Source of the DNA: Steinernema hermaphroditum
Taxonomy: Eukaryota; Nematoda; Chromadorea; Rhabditida; Steinernematidae
Assembly: GCA_030435675.1 (NCBI GenBank)
Contig: CM059622.1
Location: 12,524,001-12,588,000 of the forward strand
Reading direction: 5' to 3'
Length of the DNA stretch: 64,000 nucleotides
Shown in pieces: positions 11,238 to 22,902 of the stretch (position 1 is its first letter; every line of letters starts with the position of its first letter). Made by a program: the position numbers and the translations under genes. The notes under the pieces are model-generated. The model saw only the letters and a program-made list of their open reading frames with translations. It was not told the origin of the DNA and made no database searches.

Positions 11238-11424
11238 GCCTTTCAATTCCTCACTTTAGGGTCCAGCCAAATCTAAAGAATCTAGAATATTCATGAGAAA
11301 GGCTAACAAATGAAGCAGAGATTAAACAACGAAGTGAGGGTTTATAGCCTGGTTGATTGCATTACACGAGAACAAGGCAGCGCGAAGACAGTAAAGCGAT
11401 AACACCGAGCTTGTATTCCGGGTT

Positions 11425-13056
11425 CTATTGTGATCCAAATAAGAGCTTCAAGTTCCAATCATCAACTTCCTAAGAATATGAGATATAGAAACGATCTGAA
11501 AGCAAACCTCGGCGTCGATTGGTACGACTGCGATGCGGTAGTCCGTGCAAACCTTCGCAATCATCAAGCGAGCGTTTGCAGTTGGGTGTTGAACAAAGCC
11601 TTCCAGGCGTTGGAAGGTACGGCGGTTCATGGAGACTTGGATCTTCTTCAGCTTGTGCTGCTCCGCGTCCACAACAAACTCGCCACATCCTTTCTTCCAC
11701 TTCGAGATTAGGCTCTCCAGTTCAGCGTCGCTCAGGAACTCGAGCTAGAAAGACGTAATTATATACTTTCCGAGAAGTTAAGACCAACAGTGACTCCAAT
11801 TTCTATCGCACTCTCTGTCCGATAACGTCTGTCCTTCCAAATATGGAGTGATCCAAATTTCGAAGGGTGATGGATAGAGGGAAGGAGGCCCGGCTCCCAG
11901 CCCGTCGTCGGATCGTACTTTTGGACCAATTTGTCCCATTCTTCGTTTGCCATTCGCAACTGCACACTGTGTTTGCCTTTGACTATGAAGAATCCATCGC
12001 TTTTCTTCCAGTCCTCGATAAGAGACTCAATCCAGTCAAAGTTAACCGCGGAATGCTGCAATAAGCATGGTTATCAGAAATGTAAGAAAGTGAACAAACC
12101 CATGGCTCGAACTTCACGATTTTGAAGCTTTCGGTCGAGAACTGGAGCGAGGAACGTTTCGACGGATGGGGCAAATAACCGCGGACATTATGCCAACTTC
12201 GCTTCAGCGCCGTCCATCTGTTTCCGGACATCGGCATTTCGAGCTCTCTGTAACCGGCAACATATCCGTCGGAATTCTTCCAATTCTCCAGGATTTCTTG
12301 AACCTTCTGGTAGGAAAGCGAATCAACAGGAACATGCACGGTCAACGGTGTTATTCTCCTCTCCTTGAAAAGCGAGACGATCCTATCTTCGGAGATGCCG
12401 CCGCACGAAAACTCCGCATCCTCCAGAAACGCTTGATGATTGATGTAGTCTCTTATGAAGCTATCCACTCTTGGATGTGTACCGACTGCGCTGCTCCACA
12501 CGTTGATCTTTGCGAACGTTTTCTGAACCACTTCGGCCATCTTCATAGTCAGGTCAATATCTCGGGAGCTGGAGATGTTATCAATACAGAACGAGCTCTT
12601 CACGAACGAATCAGCTCTTGTTGCAACAGGGAGACTCAAGATGGGCAGCATCTTCCGCACGTCGCACGGTCGGTGTTGTTTACGGTCTATCCATCTATCG
12701 GAGTCGAATTTGACGTCTCCCAACGACGCATACTTCATTCTCTTGAAGTCCCAATGGTAAGCGGATCCTCGAGTGAACGAGCGCCTTTGTACCAAAACAA
12801 AGACGGTTTCCTTCTCGTCGCCAGCTTTCTCTCCCTCTTCCATCTTTCTACGCTTCGGAACAGTTTCCAATTCATCCTCGTACGGAATATAAACGTCGAC
12901 GTCCAGGAGATATCGTTCCTTCAGGTGGCGTTCGGCGACCAGCTTCCAGTTGCTGAGTTCGAGTCGTCCGCAAGCAGCATTGGCGATGGTTTTCAGATCC
13001 GTTCGGGGAAGGAACTGGACAAGATGATCCACGAGATCATGCGACAGTAAGTCCAT
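11425..13056 (-). CDS. F-box-like protein with three C-terminal repeat units (intact copy A), 4 exons, about 499 aa
   Basis: Exons 13056-12100, 12055-about 11795 (this donor is uncertain), 11744-11508 and 11469-11425. The N-terminus (MDLLSHDLVDHLVQFLPRTD, then LKTIANAACG) has the spacing of an F-box, the Skp1-binding motif of SCF ubiquitin ligases. After a charged linker come three units. Each opens with a W/G motif (ILENWKNSDGY, LIEDWKKSDGFF, LISKWKKGCGEF) and closes with an HP motif (HPSKRSSLQF, HPSKFGSLHI, HPTANARLMI). The layout recalls the FTH/FBA-type domains behind nematode F-boxes, but the assignment is by resemblance. The last exon reads VDDWNLKLLF. TTTTTCAG ends 2 nt before the ATG. 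It is divergently transcribed from copy B; a dispersed repeat lies between them. Confidence 0.8.
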
Positions 13057-13239
13057 GTCTGAAAAAGTGAAATTATAGCCCGATATCAGGAAAGCTTCGC
13101 GAGTAGCGAAATCTAATCCGAGCGAAACGAAAAGAAACAAATAAACATCGGAGAATTAACGCAACACCGAAAAATAGACAAACAGAGGATATCACTTTGC
13201 AGCAGGCTTCATCCCTGGCGTGGTGTAGACGTTAAACCG

Positions 13240-13600
13240 GTCGTGGACGGCGCACTTCACGGGGCATCTGGGAATCGGCGAAACTTCGGATTCGGCAGCG
13301 GAACGTCTTCTTCGCGGGCGTTTGCGGCATAGCGGACGCTTCTGAGCTCGCATCTGCTTCGGAGAGAGGAGTCCGTGGTCCGGGAGTTGCGTCTTCGATG
13401 GTGGTGGCGTCCTCTGAGCGTCGGCGACCTTCGGGATGACTTCTCACGCAGCCGGATTCCTGGCGTCGGACATCTTGTTGTCAACGGTGGTGGGACTACG
13501 GCTTCCGGGTGTCCCAATTCCCTCTGGAAGCCGGAAAACTCACAAGTGCCACAGGGTTTGCTGTCGGAGCAACCGGACACTCAGAGAGCGACCGGAGGGA
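13240..13600 (-). repeat. Dispersed repeat with captured reading frame, copy 2 (longest)
   Basis: Same family as 3960-4190. On the - strand it holds CEFSGFQRELGHPEAVV, then an ATG-like TGTCCGACGCCAGGAATCC block, then a frame readable as VADAQRTPPPSKTQL. The distal part matches only the copy at 45200-45430 (CTCTCCGAAGCAGATGCGA; GGTTCGCCGATTCCCA-like end). It occupies the shared upstream region of the head-to-head F-box-like genes A and B. Confidence 0.7.
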
Positions 13601-13804
13601 CCGACCGCTCGCCACCGCGATACGAGTACATCTTCAAAGGTGAACTAATACCGTTTAATTCATATCGGGTCCGTTTCCCGTCGCGAAGTTTTGACTGTAT
13701 TCATTTTGACTTCTTCGTGCATTTTGACTTCTGTTGTGCTTCGATTGTATTTCGCTGTCGGTGAACCTTTCGTGGTAACGTGCCATCTTTTCAGGACCTC
13801 AGAC

Positions 13805-15575
13805 ATGGATTTGCTGCCGTACGATCTGGTGGACCACCTTGTGCAGTTTCTGCCTCGAAATGACCTGGAAACCATCACAAATGTGGCTTGCGGGAGACCC
13901 GAACTCAGCAACTGGCAACTTATGGCCGAACAACACTTGGAAGAACGGTATCTCCTGGACATCAGAATCTTCGTTCAAGATCAGAATGAACCCAAAAGCA
14001 CGGCAAAGCGTATGAAGCTGGAAGAGGGAGAAGAAATTGATGACAAGAACGAGGAGATTCAAGTTTACGTAGAGAAGCATCGTTTCACTGGAGAACTAGT
14101 TGGTCCCTGGGACTTCAAGAAGCTGCAATATGCGTCACTCAGAGACGTGTCAATTAGTTTCCATCCCTGGAATGTCAGTAAAAAACATCGGCCATGGGAA
14201 AGGCAGAAGCTTCTCTCAATTTTAAGTCTTCCTGTTGCAACAAGAACTGATTCAAGCACAAGGAGTTCTCTATCTGTTAGCAGCGGTTATCACTGGATTC
14301 CTGACAGCCGTGACTCCAGATTTGCTGAATTGGCCCTGAAGATGATCCAAGTTGTTCAGAAGACTTTCGCTAAGGTTGACATTCGTATGACCTCAAACGG
14401 CACGAACCTCCGGATAGAAGACTTCATACAGGACTATGTCGATCAAGGAACGTTTGTGGAACACATGCGCTTTTCGTGCGGTGGCTTTGAAAAGCAGAGA
14501 ATCTTCCAAAAAGGAATCGTCTCGCTTTTCAAGGAGAGGAGGCGAACACCATTAACCGTGCAGATTCCCGATAACTTTCTTACCCACCACAACATCCAAC
14601 AAATCCTGGAGCATTGGAAAAATTCCGATGGATTTGTTGCTAGCCACAAAGACGTATCACGTATCGATAGGGACACGTCCTAAATACAGATAGAATATCA
14701 GTTCTATGAAACGTGAAATGGCAGAAACACCTATATTGGCGCTTATAGTTTTTTGGCATTGATGTTTAGAGGATTTAAGTGTGAATTGGACAATCCACTG
14801 GCGGTTTGGCATTTCAAAACTCTCAAACTTGTAATAACATCGGACGAAAAGGAATATAGAGCGTTTCCATGTGATACTAACCCTCGAAATCGCCAAAATC
14901 GTGGCGAAGATCTTTTTCTGCATTAGAGATAAGCCGAGGAAGTGAAATAAGTCGAAACAAATGCTTTTGAAGATGCTTTGTCCCTCAAAACTTAGCAAAA
15001 TCGATAGAAAATGATAAAACTACAGTACGCGAATCGCATTCGTCGCGCAAATCGCGTCGGGACACGCGTCCCGCGACGGGACCATCGACAAACCACAGAT
15101 CGCGCGCTGTGGTCTGTTTCTAGGAAACTACCTGGCGAACTTAGAATCGCCACTCACCATCGTTTTCAGCAACCTCAAAAACACGGGCATGAATTTTTTC
15201 AGATTTTTTAAAAAACTTTTTTCCGCCATGACCGTGTCCCTTTAAGGTCAAGACATTGAGACTTGGTGCGTTGATGTCGTTCATCTCAGAATGGAAGGAC
15301 GGTAGTGGCGACTTTGTTGTTGGTCAGCTGCGAAAGGCAACCGTCGGCCTGAGCTTCAATGTATGGCAGTGCATCAACGACAATCATCAAGCTTTCTATG
15401 TTCACCCGCGTGCAAACTCCCGATTGAAAATTCAAGAATCTCGCTATGACCTTTACACTATGTCAGTGGTCCCAAATGATCCTGAGGTTTGTCCCCAACT
15501 GTTGTTCCGTTTTCAGAAATCTCTGTTTAGACCGTGAAGGACTGGAACCTGAACCTGCTCTTTGGAGCGGAGTAG
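13805..15575 (+). pseudogene. F-box-like gene copy B, interrupted by a MITE and lacking the middle repeat
   Basis: The first exon frame (13805-14683) starts MDLLPYDLVDHLVQFLPRND and parallels copy A through HWKNSDGFVASHKDVS. It then runs into unrelated DNA and stops after RIDRDTS. Homology resumes at about 15244-15486, the third repeat (FISEWKDGSGDFVV ... HPRANSRLKI), and 15531-15575, the last exon (VKDWNLNLLFGAE, stop). The rest of repeat 1 and all of repeat 2 are missing; an inverted-repeat element (14669-15241) fills the gap. A truncated protein of about 293 aa with the F-box could still be made. Upstream, TTTTCAG ends 10 nt before the ATG, as in the other copies. Confidence 0.78.
14669..15241. 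mobile_element. MITE-like insertion in F-box-like copy B
   Basis: Short terminal inverted repeats AGGGACACG (14669-14677) and CGTGTCCCT (15233-15241) bound 573 bp that breaks copy B. An internal palindrome-rich stretch (GGGACACGCGTCCC near 15059) repeats the terminal motif. Longer terminal symmetry and a clean target-site duplication were not found. The insertion is accompanied by deletion of host coding sequence. Confidence 0.6.
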
Positions 15576-15879
15576 AAGCGTACACTCATTACTACATTAC
15601 TAATATCGTATCAGGCTTTTCATTTTTTTCTATCTCTCAATGTTATGCGAATTGTTACGGCGTCATTGTATAAATTATATAACAGGTTTACTCACCTCCG
15701 GTTGGCTTCCCATTCATTGTTGTCTTGTGACTTCGCTACTTATGGTTTTTCGGCTTTGGTCCGGCTCCTTTATGGGGAGTTTTCAAACGACGACCGCTCT
15801 ATGCGGTCTGGCTCACGCAAATGATGTTGTAAAGACGCATTTTCAAATGTTTTGGACATCTCTTTTCAGAACCATCAAC

Positions 15880-17265
15880 ATGGATTGTTTGCCGTTTGAT
15901 CTGATAGACCATCTGGTTCACTTTCTGCCGCTGGCCGACGTGGAAACCATCACCAAAGCAATTCATCTTGCCGCCTGGAACGAAGTAGCCGAAGATCACC
16001 TGCGAGAACGCTTTATTCTCAATGTTTCTGTGTATCTTCCGTGCAACGATGACTCGGATCAAGAAGAGTCTAAGGATTCCAATGATTCAGAATATGATGA
16101 GGACGAGTATGATGAAGATCAAGATGACCAGGACGACATACCGTCGAAGAGACCCAGGCTGGAAAATGAGAAGAAGCCAGCTCCTTTTTTAATGTTCGTC
16201 AACAAGAGTTTGTTCAATAGCAGAAGACCCATTAGCCATTGGAACTCCAGGAATTGGCGGTACGCGTGGCTCAAGAGCGTATACTTTCACTCACTTCAGC
16301 CGTACACAAGTTCACCTGATGAAAACGAACTGTATCAACCGTGCGAGCTGCAAGATATCCTCCGCATAATCAGTCTCCCCGTTGCTCCAATAAGTGACAC
16401 CAGATCCCGCAGTTCACTCAGCCTTGGATGGATAAGACCGACAGAAATGGACTCCGCTCTGAATATGCTCAACGTTCTTCAGAAGACTTTCACGCAAACA
16501 ATATTTTGCAACCACGGGGACGGAATCGACCTGAAAGTCGAAGAATTCTTAAGTGATTACCTGGACCGAGAAACCATGGGTATGCCTTGTTCCATTTTGA
16601 GGTAATCCTTCTATTCTTTCAGCACGCACCTGTCAGCATGGAGTGAATGGATGCGTAGATCGAGAAGTGGAGGAATGGTGGTGGATTGTACGCACGCAGA
16701 GGAATGCGCCAAACCGAACTGTTGATGGAGAACGAACAGTGGATCAAACTCCTTGCGAAAAACAGTCACCAGAGGTGGATCTCATCTCTATCCATTAAGC
16801 ATCTGTCCGGGTTTTCGGCGCTTACCATCCGGAAAGGACGGGAGGGATCTGTGGTGATGGTTAGGGTGATGGTTAGTTCACAGTTTTATGGTCGTTTTTC
16901 ATTGAGTTCTTTCAGCAAAAAAATCCTCAGCGAAGCTGCTATGAAGACTCTTCTCGCGAGATGGAGAGAAGGAAGTGGCGAGTTCGTCGTTGAGCAGATC
17001 AGAAGAACCAATATTAAAATGGATCGTTGCACGGCGAAGAAGTTCTCCGCTACACGTCGTCATACTACTTATCCAGTTTTCTTTGCTCACCCGGTTGTAA
17101 ATGCTCGACTGAAGATCCATCGCTTCAATGTAAGCGATCATATCTTCCGTATCTCTGTTGTGCCTATTGACACTGAGGTTTGTGTGCCTTTTCAATTTGT
17201 TTCTTATGTATTTTTTCCAGGTCGTAGATGATTGGAACTTCGACAAGTTGTTCGAACTCCGGTAG
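15880..17265 (+). pseudogene. F-box-like gene copy C with internal deletion and stop codons
   Basis: Exon 1 begins MDCLPFDLIDHLVHFLPLAD and has an acidic Asp/Glu linker (near residues 50-85). It follows the D/E pattern to LSDYLDRET, then jumps directly to the splice-donor region that in copies D and E follows FEPW: about 360 bp is deleted between GAAAC and GAACC, so the exon phase shifts by one. In exon 2, two codons that are sense in D and E (Trp, Leu) are TGA and TAG in the ancestral frame (about 16646-16660). Exon 3 (about 16914-17177, RWREGSGEFVVEQ ... HPVVNARLKI) and the last exon (VVDDWNFDKLFELR, stop at 17265) are well preserved. The first 240 codons could still be translated. Confidence 0.8.
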
Positions 17266-17680
17266 AAGCGTAAGTCGTCTCTGTTGTGTTGGTCCCTCGT
17301 TACATTTTATGTTCTTTTGTTGACTCTGGAGTGTATGTTGACCATAAAAGTTGTGTGCTTATAAGCTCTCTTTCCCATATGCGGTGTATTCGCTGGAGGT
17401 ATCCAGGATTACGACATTTGGAGGTCGTGAGACCTGCATTTATAAGCAACGACCCCTGCCTTGCTGTGAGCCGACGGCCTCGGCTGTGTCAAATTCAGAC
17501 GATCCGGTTGAGTCGCTTTTTTAATCGGAAGAGGAATGGATCGGGCAGGATCGAGCTCCGCCGTACGTTGGAGGAGGTATCAGTACCGTATAGTATTCAG
17601 TTATTTATTCAAATTTATTTTACCTACATGACCAAAAAAGAACTCTGTACGCCATGGATTGTTGAAGCTAACTTCTCTTC

Positions 17681-18607
17681 TCAAGTCACCGATGTGATGA
17701 CGTTCTTCACTCGACACGACTTAAACAGGAATATGTGTCTGTAGGGTCTAACAGTGAAGATGGACAACACATTTTGAACTATCGCAATCAATGGCACCAA
17801 ATCTGCTATGACATTGAAACTCCAGGCTTCCGACCAAAATATCATATCCAGCGAGACTATGAAGTGAGGTACTACGGTACTGAAAAAGGTCACAATGGCG
17901 ATGAGGATCAAAGTCCGAAGAAACTGCTGCTGAACTGTTATGACGTTGTTGGTCACCAGATGCCTGCTCAGTGTATTGAAATATGCTCGAATCTTCCACA
18001 GAATTAGCAGCACGAGGAGCACTGTTGCGGCCAATGTGAAGAGATAGGCACATTTCCAAGCAACAAATCTGTACAGTGACTGTGACTCAATCAGACAGTA
18101 AAGGTAGCGTCCATCCACATTGGAAATCGTGGGGATATGACTCCAGCTGCACAGCGCAGTGTTAACGAATGTCACCACTACCGTAACCACGATGGAGTAC
18201 ACCAGTACAAGACGTGGTCGCTCCTTCTTCTGGTTCAAAGTGTAGTGAACAATGTGGAAACTGTTGGCGAAGGAGAACAACGGAGAAAGTCCCGTGTTGA
18301 TCGACCCAACGATAACGATCGTACTGTAGGTGTCGATTCCGAAGGGAAGACGGCTCCACAGCAGAGGCTCAAACGATAGACAAACCAGACCTTCGAAATT
18401 CTCTATCCTTGTCCTGGCAATGGTGGTGCAGAGAAATGCGAGCATGTGATGCCAGAAATTGATATTAAGCAGATAGAAATTATTTGGGCGCATAGGCTTG
18501 GGTGTTTTGAAAAGCATTACGTAGGTGGATATCAGGAACATGGGCATATGAATCGCCGAAGTAGATATGCGGACATAATCCAGTAAAACGAAAGCTATAT
18601 CGGACAT
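17681..18607 (-). CDS. Seven-transmembrane chemoreceptor, Srh-like, single exon, 308 aa
   Basis: One uninterrupted frame. After TM1 it has VMLFKTPKPMRPNNFYLLNI, the classic Srh signature; mid-protein GLSPLFSFANSFHIV; before TM6 HLVTNNVITVQQQFLRTLIL; and after TM7 FTVRPYRHIFLF. Seven hydrophobic segments are visible. It is more distant from the 5.7-10.6 kb trio than those are from each other, and belongs to another clade of the Str superfamily. Expected in chemosensory cilia; ligand unknown. It lies tail-to-tail with F-box-like copy C. Single-exon structure is unusual beside its neighbours and could reflect retroposition, but no poly(A) or flanking repeat was noticed. Confidence 0.88.
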   Translation of the reverse strand: MSDIAFVLLDYVRISTSAIHMPMFLISTYVMLFKTPKPMRPNNFYLLNINFWHHMLAFLCTTIARTRIENFEGLVCLSFEPLLWSRLPFGIDTYSTIVIVGSINTGLSPLFSFANSFHIVHYTLNQKKERPRLVLVYSIVVTVVVTFVNTALCSWSHIPTISNVDGRYLYCLIESQSLYRFVAWKCAYLFTLAATVLLVLLILWKIRAYFNTLSRHLVTNNVITVQQQFLRTLILIAIVTFFSTVVPHFIVSLDMIFWSEAWSFNVIADLVPLIAIVQNVLSIFTVRPYRHIFLFKSCRVKNVITSVT

Positions 18608-18699
18608 AGCAGAAGAGCACCTGAAAATGGGACTTCAGATAGGAAAGACGATGATAGAAAAGACATTCTCAGAAAAACGCAGGAGTACACGCGATAACA

Positions 18700-19375
18700 G
18701 CAATCGTGTTCTGTCCCCCGCTCTTATCTTGTTTTTTTCCAAAGTAGAAACACGTGTATTCTTGTGCACAACATGAGGTCACTAAACTACTTTTTTTAAC
18801 AAATACCAACTATCGCACTAAAAGTTCGCTGCTAGCAAAAATACGCACACTTTGGTTTTGTTATTAACGGTTCTTTTATCTTCTGCCATCACAAGCAGAG
18901 TTTACAACAATTTTCAAGATATCTAAGATAAGCTTCTTTTCTCCTTGCAACTACAGAGCATCTATCCATCTATCGTCAGACCATCAACACCAAGATGACG
19001 ACTAGAGCATCGATTAGAACCAGAAACATCGAAATGGAACACTCGACTTCTGTTCCCTGCTCTTATCTTGTTTTTTCCAAAGTAGAAACACGTGTATTTG
19101 TGTGTACGACTTGAGGCCATAGACTTCATAAAACTACGTCTTTAACCGACTACGAACTATCGTAGTAAAAGTTTGCTATCAACAAAAACAAGCACCCTTT
19201 GGATTTGTTGTTAACGGTTCTAGGAACCTTCCTTCCTAGTGACCTTCATACCAACAGCATAAGAATAATTTACAACAAATCCTATCGTAAGCTGCTTTTC
19301 TCCTTGCAGCTACAGCGGATCTAGCGGATCTAATGGCTATGTATAGCCGAGCCAGAAACATCGAAATGGAACAAT
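18700..19375. repeat. Imperfect tandem duplication, two units of about 330-345 bp
   Basis: Unit 1 (about 18700-19046) and unit 2 (about 19047-19375) share, in order, GCTCTTATCTTGTTTTTT, CCAAAGTAGAAACACGTGTA, TTAACGGTTCT, CTTTTCTCCTTGCA and GAAACATCGAAATGGAACA. No coding frame is conserved between the units. Divergence by eye is about a fifth, with indels. Confidence 0.75.
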
Positions 19376-19864
19376 AAAAATCTTCATAAACTCTGTTTAT
19401 TAAAAAGTGCCTAAGTGGATTTCTAGCGTCACCATGTTTTCGATTATTCTCAAATCAAATAATCCTTTTAGGTGCTGAGGACTCCGATTTATGTGTTCAA
19501 ATAGTGCATATTCTATTTTTACAGTCGTACTAATTGCTGACGCATCGAAAGGATCAAAAGAGCGCGGTTTGGTATCTGATTAGCTGACTTGAGGGCTGCC
19601 CGACAGTTGAGGACCTATCGTGTTGTCATGTTAGAGAGGCTAGAGATCGATCTTATTATTAGAGATCGATGTTAGAGATCTTATTGTGATGGTCTGACCT
19701 TAAGAAGACTCGTTTTTGTTCAAACAGAAGTATCGCATGGACGTGAATTCCAACACCATGTTATGCCTATGTTTTCACCTGATAACGTCTCATCAATTTC
19801 CGTCAATTATGAACATAAACCCGGCTGCGCGCGAATTCGCGCCCTCCAGGTACTAAAAGCCAAT

Positions 19865-20060
19865 TAGCCTGTAGCCCTGCGGGCGGCAAGACACCATAGC
19901 CCTGCGGGCGGAAAGATTGGCGCACATGCAAAAAGCTGAAGTTGGGGCCTAAAACTGTAGCCCTGCGGGCGGAAAGATTGGCGCACATGCAAAAAGCTGA
20001 AGTTGGGGCCTAAAACTGTAGCCCTGCGGGCGGCAAGATTGGCGCTCATGTAAATGGCTA
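19865..20060. repeat. Minisatellite, 61-bp period, about three units
   Basis: TAGCCCTGCGGGCGG recurs at 19872, 19897, 19958 and 20019. The last three are exactly 61 bp apart and followed by AAGATTGGCGCACATGCAAA-type sequence. The first is a truncated unit and the last is diverged. The units are GC-rich in a gene-poor AT-rich setting. Confidence 0.9.
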
Positions 20061-20208
20061 AAGTGGGCGAAAAATTGTAAAGTCTCAGGAAACTCGAACC
20101 GAAAACACTGCTGGTTACAAAATAGATAAAAAATCACTCAAAAACAGCAAAAAAACTCAAAGCCTAGCATAGCCAGAGAGATAGTGGAAGTAGAGCACTA
20201 CCATCTCA

Positions 20209-20290
20209 ACTGTCTGTGTGGCTCATTGCGAACGTTCTCCGTTTGTAAGCGGGCGGTGTCGGGTTCGGTTCCCCTCGGGGTCCTTATTTT
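20209..20290 (+). repeat. tRNA-like (SINE-type) sequence
   Basis: CTGTCTGTGTGGCTCATTG resembles a tRNA A-box and is followed 40 bp later by GGGTTCGGTTCCCC, a B-box/T-arm look-alike. A related stretch at 53843-53905 begins CTGTCTGTATGGCTCAATG. The anticodon stem does not pair cleanly, so it is not called a tRNA gene. A short CA/GA microsatellite (CACACAGACACACACACG) follows at about 20322. Confidence 0.4.
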
Positions 20291-20299
20291 GTGCGGGTG

Positions 20300-21600
20300 T
20301 TTCCGTCGTGGGCACGGAAAAACACACAGACACACACACGTCGGTTATCCATTTATATATAGAGGATCAATTCCCGCGACCACTGATGGGAACACCAAAC
20401 AATTTGTAAATAATCAAAAGCTCGATGTACAAAACAATATGCAATGCAACATATACCATATGGAAGCATAGCTGTCACCAGAATAGAAGTCCGATCAAAA
20501 TGGGCGAAGTGGGCATCAATTTACAGGGCAATCGTCGCGCTCGACGCTGCAATTACACACTGAATTACTCGAACAACAGCGTGGAAGGACAAAACGCCGA
20601 TGAATCACATCTAATTTACGTAATTTCCAATAGGGGTTGTATTTGCTGTGGATTTTGAATCGACCTTAACTCGAATATGAACGTCTGGGCTTTGATTATT
20701 TTGGCGTTCTTGAGAATTAGTGAACATTTGTGAGTAATACACGATCGGCAAAAACAGTGATTTATATTTCTAATTGGGTTTTTTTTTTCGAAACAGAGGC
20801 ATTGGGAAGCAACAATAAAATTGAATCAAATTGCATTGGATCGAGCTGCAGTGGAAAATTGCACTCCAAACTTCCCTTTGTGAATAAGCCGTGCTTATAA
20901 ACGTGTTGAGACATAACAATGTGGTCATGTCTGTGCCTACAGTTGAAACAGGCAGTCTTTTCTGTGAACGTCCTCGGTCAAATGTAGCTGAAAGAGTAGG
21001 TGGTGGCCCCCTACAACCATGGACAAAGGCAATAATGCACAATAGTGATATATGACCTATACTACACCCACAACAACAGAAGGATTTGAAGACCATATGT
21101 TGTTCCTCTTCACCAGGATCGATCATTACCTATAGATTACGATCTGCAAGGAATATTTGATCAGATTGAATTTATTGCTAAACGTTTGTGTATTTTGTGT
21201 TAAAGGATGTGCTTCTGATGTAGCCTATTTGTACGATAGACTAACATGTGACTAACGTTCCATCTACGTAATATTTTTTCTTTTGGAATTGCCCTTGAAG
21301 TTGGATACATGCGCGAAGTCACATTGGATTGAATATTTGCGTCTGGGTTTTTATTTGTTGTAGCAAACTATGGTACATGTTGTTGTCTACGTTATAGCAA
21401 AATAGACTCTTGCCATGTCACGAAAGCACTACAAAGCACTTCTCATGTCTCGTGTTTTAGATCACTTTTTCCCTTTGTCGACCTTCTTCTCAAACGTTCG
21501 AATAATGCTTATCAGTTAAGGTGGGCTGCGATCGGTTGCACCCGCATTCGATTTAGGTCCCTAGAAGGGCGATTTTTGTGAACGGTCGATTCAAGACATC
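20300..21600. other. Gene-poor DNA
   Basis: No frame with a recognisable domain, splice pattern or paralog in the window was found on either strand. The longer - strand frame at 20770-21126 is Cys-rich but featureless. Confidence 0.4.
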
Positions 21601-22430
21601 AAACGGTATCTCTATAAATGCCAGAAACGTACAAGGAAGATTTTCGCGCTAATTTAACACTGATCGAGGCTATCATGAATTCGAGGCCGCTCACCTATCC
21701 TGATTCAAAAAAAAGGAGACTGGGCTACACTTTTTTTGTACAACAAAAATAACAAAGAGCTAATGAACAATGCACTATTGTTCTTCACTACTTGCCCTTT
21801 ACCGACTTATTTGCAAAAATTTGCAAGGCTGAAGTCAAAGATGTCGTTGAACTGCACTTCGAATGCTCAGGAGTTTTCGAACGAAATGCACTTCGTATGA
21901 TTTGATAGCGAGGGGAGCAGATAACAATGTTTTAGTAGTAAGTCTGTAGATTACGGCGAATATTGAAGAATCATCCAGTTCAGCTCTTGGAGTGCGGCCT
22001 TGATAGGAAAGAACGCGCTGTTATTGCAGCAGGATGACTTGGCCTTTATGATTCAGCTTTTCTAAGCAGGATTGTGTGCTCCAGGCTATCATGAACTCGA
22101 GGCCGATCACCTATCTCGACTGAGTAAAAGGAAAATGGGCTATACTGAGACCGATCGACATTTCCGTGGGAGAACCTTTTAGCTAGAATGACCTTTTACG
22201 CAGACAAGCCAAGACATGAATGATTCGACATATTTCTCTGAAGATGAGCTCAGGGCTTTCAAGTTGCGCACAGAAGCGTGTGATGCACTTGAGGAATCGG
22301 ATAAAGTCACACGGAAGCCTAGGATACCTTCCATCAGGATTATCTGATCAGTTTACAGGAGAAACATCGTAGAAGCATCTTCCAGAAAGAAGTAGGTGAC
22401 GGTATTTTGGCCATTACATATTATCGTGTT
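21600..22430 (+). pseudogene. BEL/Pao-type LTR retroelement integrase relic, fragmentary
   Basis: Two separate stretches code for the integrase motif EAIMNSRPLTY (near 21672-21704, and a second variant near 22087-22116). Near 22328-22400 another fragment reads FHQDYLISLQEKH followed by VGDGIL, matching the conserved end of BEL/Pao integrases. The fragments lie in order but in different frames with frameshifts and stops, and the EAIMNSRP block is duplicated, so this is an old, rearranged insertion. No LTRs were recognised. Confidence 0.7.
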
Positions 22431-22902
22431 TATGCCTCACTAATTATATCTTCGAAGATCATGAAATCCAACCCTAGCTGGTCACTAGTGTCGTTGCAGG
22501 TTGGCATTTCGCTCTCATAAAGCGGTCCAGAAATTCGACTTCGACTTTTTTGTGATATCAGTGGTTTCTGTTTACACCTTTTCTACTTCGCTTATCAAGG
22601 TACTTTAAGTGCATCTTCCGATCCATTATCAGCGAGCAAAACGGAAATGACGAATGGTCTTTTGACTTAAAAATCAGATTAGAAGTTGTTTGTTTAAAAA
22701 GATGCACTATTTTCCCAAATGCACACTGTATCTGCTGAGAAGGTCATCTGTACGCGGAAATCGGGTGATGAAGAAGTGGTCTCTATTGAGAGATTTGCGG
22801 AAAATCAAAAGTCAGCATCGATAAAAGTACAAGAACATCTTGGAGTGGATGATCTCTATAAAGATGAAGGTAAACTCTGCTCTCTCCAGTTCACCGTAAG
22901 CG

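Noticed and set aside
12166..13050. Long + strand open frame of 294 codons
   Set aside because: It lies wholly antisense to F-box-like copy A, whose frame is supported by four paralogs; the + frame has no domain and is not conserved opposite the other copies.
19865..20060. CRISPR-like array
   Set aside because: Repeats are contiguous tandem units without unique spacers, in a eukaryotic setting.
19803..20137. Overlapping - strand frames with repeated LSARRATV-like peptides
   Set aside because: They are translations of the 61-bp minisatellite.
20209..20290. tRNA gene
   Set aside because: A- and B-box look-alikes are present but the anticodon stem does not pair with a seven-base loop and no acceptor stem was found.
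20770..21126. 118-codon - strand Cys-rich frame
   Set aside because: Composition is irregular, with no signal peptide or known motif.
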